DNA of 55,519 nt from assembly GCF_000821245.2 (NCBI RefSeq), contig NZ_LN611425.1, positions 301,319 through 356,837 on the forward strand, written 5' to 3'. A program made the position numbers and the translations under genes. Positions 55,491 through 55,519 of this stretch are shown here, piece by piece. Numbering within the stretch: the stretch's first letter is position 1; each line of letters opens with the position of its first letter. The notes beneath the pieces are model-generated. The model searched no databases and was not told where the DNA came from. It was given only the letters and a program-made list of their open reading frames with translations. The stretch comes from Virgibacillus senegalensis. GTDB taxonomy: Bacteria > Bacillota > Bacilli > Bacillales > Amphibacillaceae.

Positions 55491-55519
55491 GGCGGTCGTG
55501 GCGAAGTGGTTAACGCACC
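55491..55519 (+). tRNA. Start of a probable tRNA-His, cut by window end
   Basis: The visible 29 bases (GGCGGTCGTGGCGAAG, then TGGTTAACGCACC) match the acceptor and D arm of Bacillus tRNA-His. The anticodon lies outside the window. Confidence 0.7.

Overview
The window is a contiguous stretch of core chromosome from an endospore-forming member of the Bacillaceae. Gene order follows the Bacillus subtilis segment comEC-yqzM-holA-rpsT-gpr-spoIIP-yqxA-lepA-hemW-hrcA-grpE-dnaK-dnaJ-prmA-rsmE-mtaB ... rpsU-yqeY-yqeZ-floA-yqfB-yqfC-yqfD-phoH-pgpH-ybeY-dgkA-era-yqzL-recO-glyQ-glyS-ccpN-ppsR-dnaG-sigA-cccA-trmK-yqfO-ispH-cshB-nfo-yqfT ... yqfX-ispG-yqfZ almost gene for gene. Sporulation genes (gpr, spoIIP, yqfC, yqfD), a competence channel, the CIRCE/HrcA heat-shock operon, a SigW-type and a SigH-type promoter and a glycine T-box all fit a Gram-positive spore former. 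Some neighbours differ from B. subtilis (no cdd between dgkA and era, no yqxD before dnaG, a lytic transglycosylase where yqfU-zur-yqfW would be, deoC between mtaB and yqeW). Together with the repeat families this suggests a relative such as Oceanobacillus, Virgibacillus or Terribacillus, but the genus cannot be fixed from the sequence alone.

Layout: 1-3.9 kb holds the 3' part of comEC, then yqzM, holA and rpsT. 4-8.9 kb holds the spore protease gpr, the engulfment gene spoIIP, yqxA and lepA. 9-18.4 kb holds hemW, then the heat-shock run hrcA-grpE-dnaK-dnaJ followed by prmA-rsmE-mtaB (ribosomal protein, rRNA and tRNA modification). 18.6-20.4 kb carries deoC and a Na/Pi-type transporter on the minus strand. 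20.7-24.7 kb has rpsU-yqeY and the envelope-stress operon yqeZ-floA-yqfB behind a SigW-like promoter, with a pair of folded repeats between. 24.9-30.5 kb has the sporulation pair yqfC-yqfD, then phoH, pgpH, ybeY and dgkA. 30.8-36.6 kb has era, a tandem-repeat array, yqzL, recO and the T-box-controlled glycyl-tRNA synthetase genes. 36.7-41.8 kb has ccpN-ppsR and the dnaG-sigA operon. 42-48.5 kb has a membrane protein, cccA, trmK-yqfO, ispH, cshB and nfo. 48.7-55.1 kb has yqfT, a lytic transglycosylase, yqfX, ispG, yqfZ, an NfeD protein and a second Na/Pi transporter with a PhoU domain. The window ends inside a tRNA cluster (Asn, Met, and the start of a probable His).

Most genes are housekeeping: translation and RNA modification, protein folding, replication and transcription initiation, DNA repair, isoprenoid synthesis, lipid and second-messenger metabolism. 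There is no prophage, insertion sequence, CRISPR array or defence island. The least explained material is non-coding: a direct array of about 157-bp units between era and yqzL, a pair of nested-palindrome repeats between yqeY and yqeZ, a terminator-bearing leader before trmK, a 12-bp perfect inverted repeat before the last transporter, and PerR/Fur-like palindromes over the nfo promoter. No wholly new multi-gene system could be supported.
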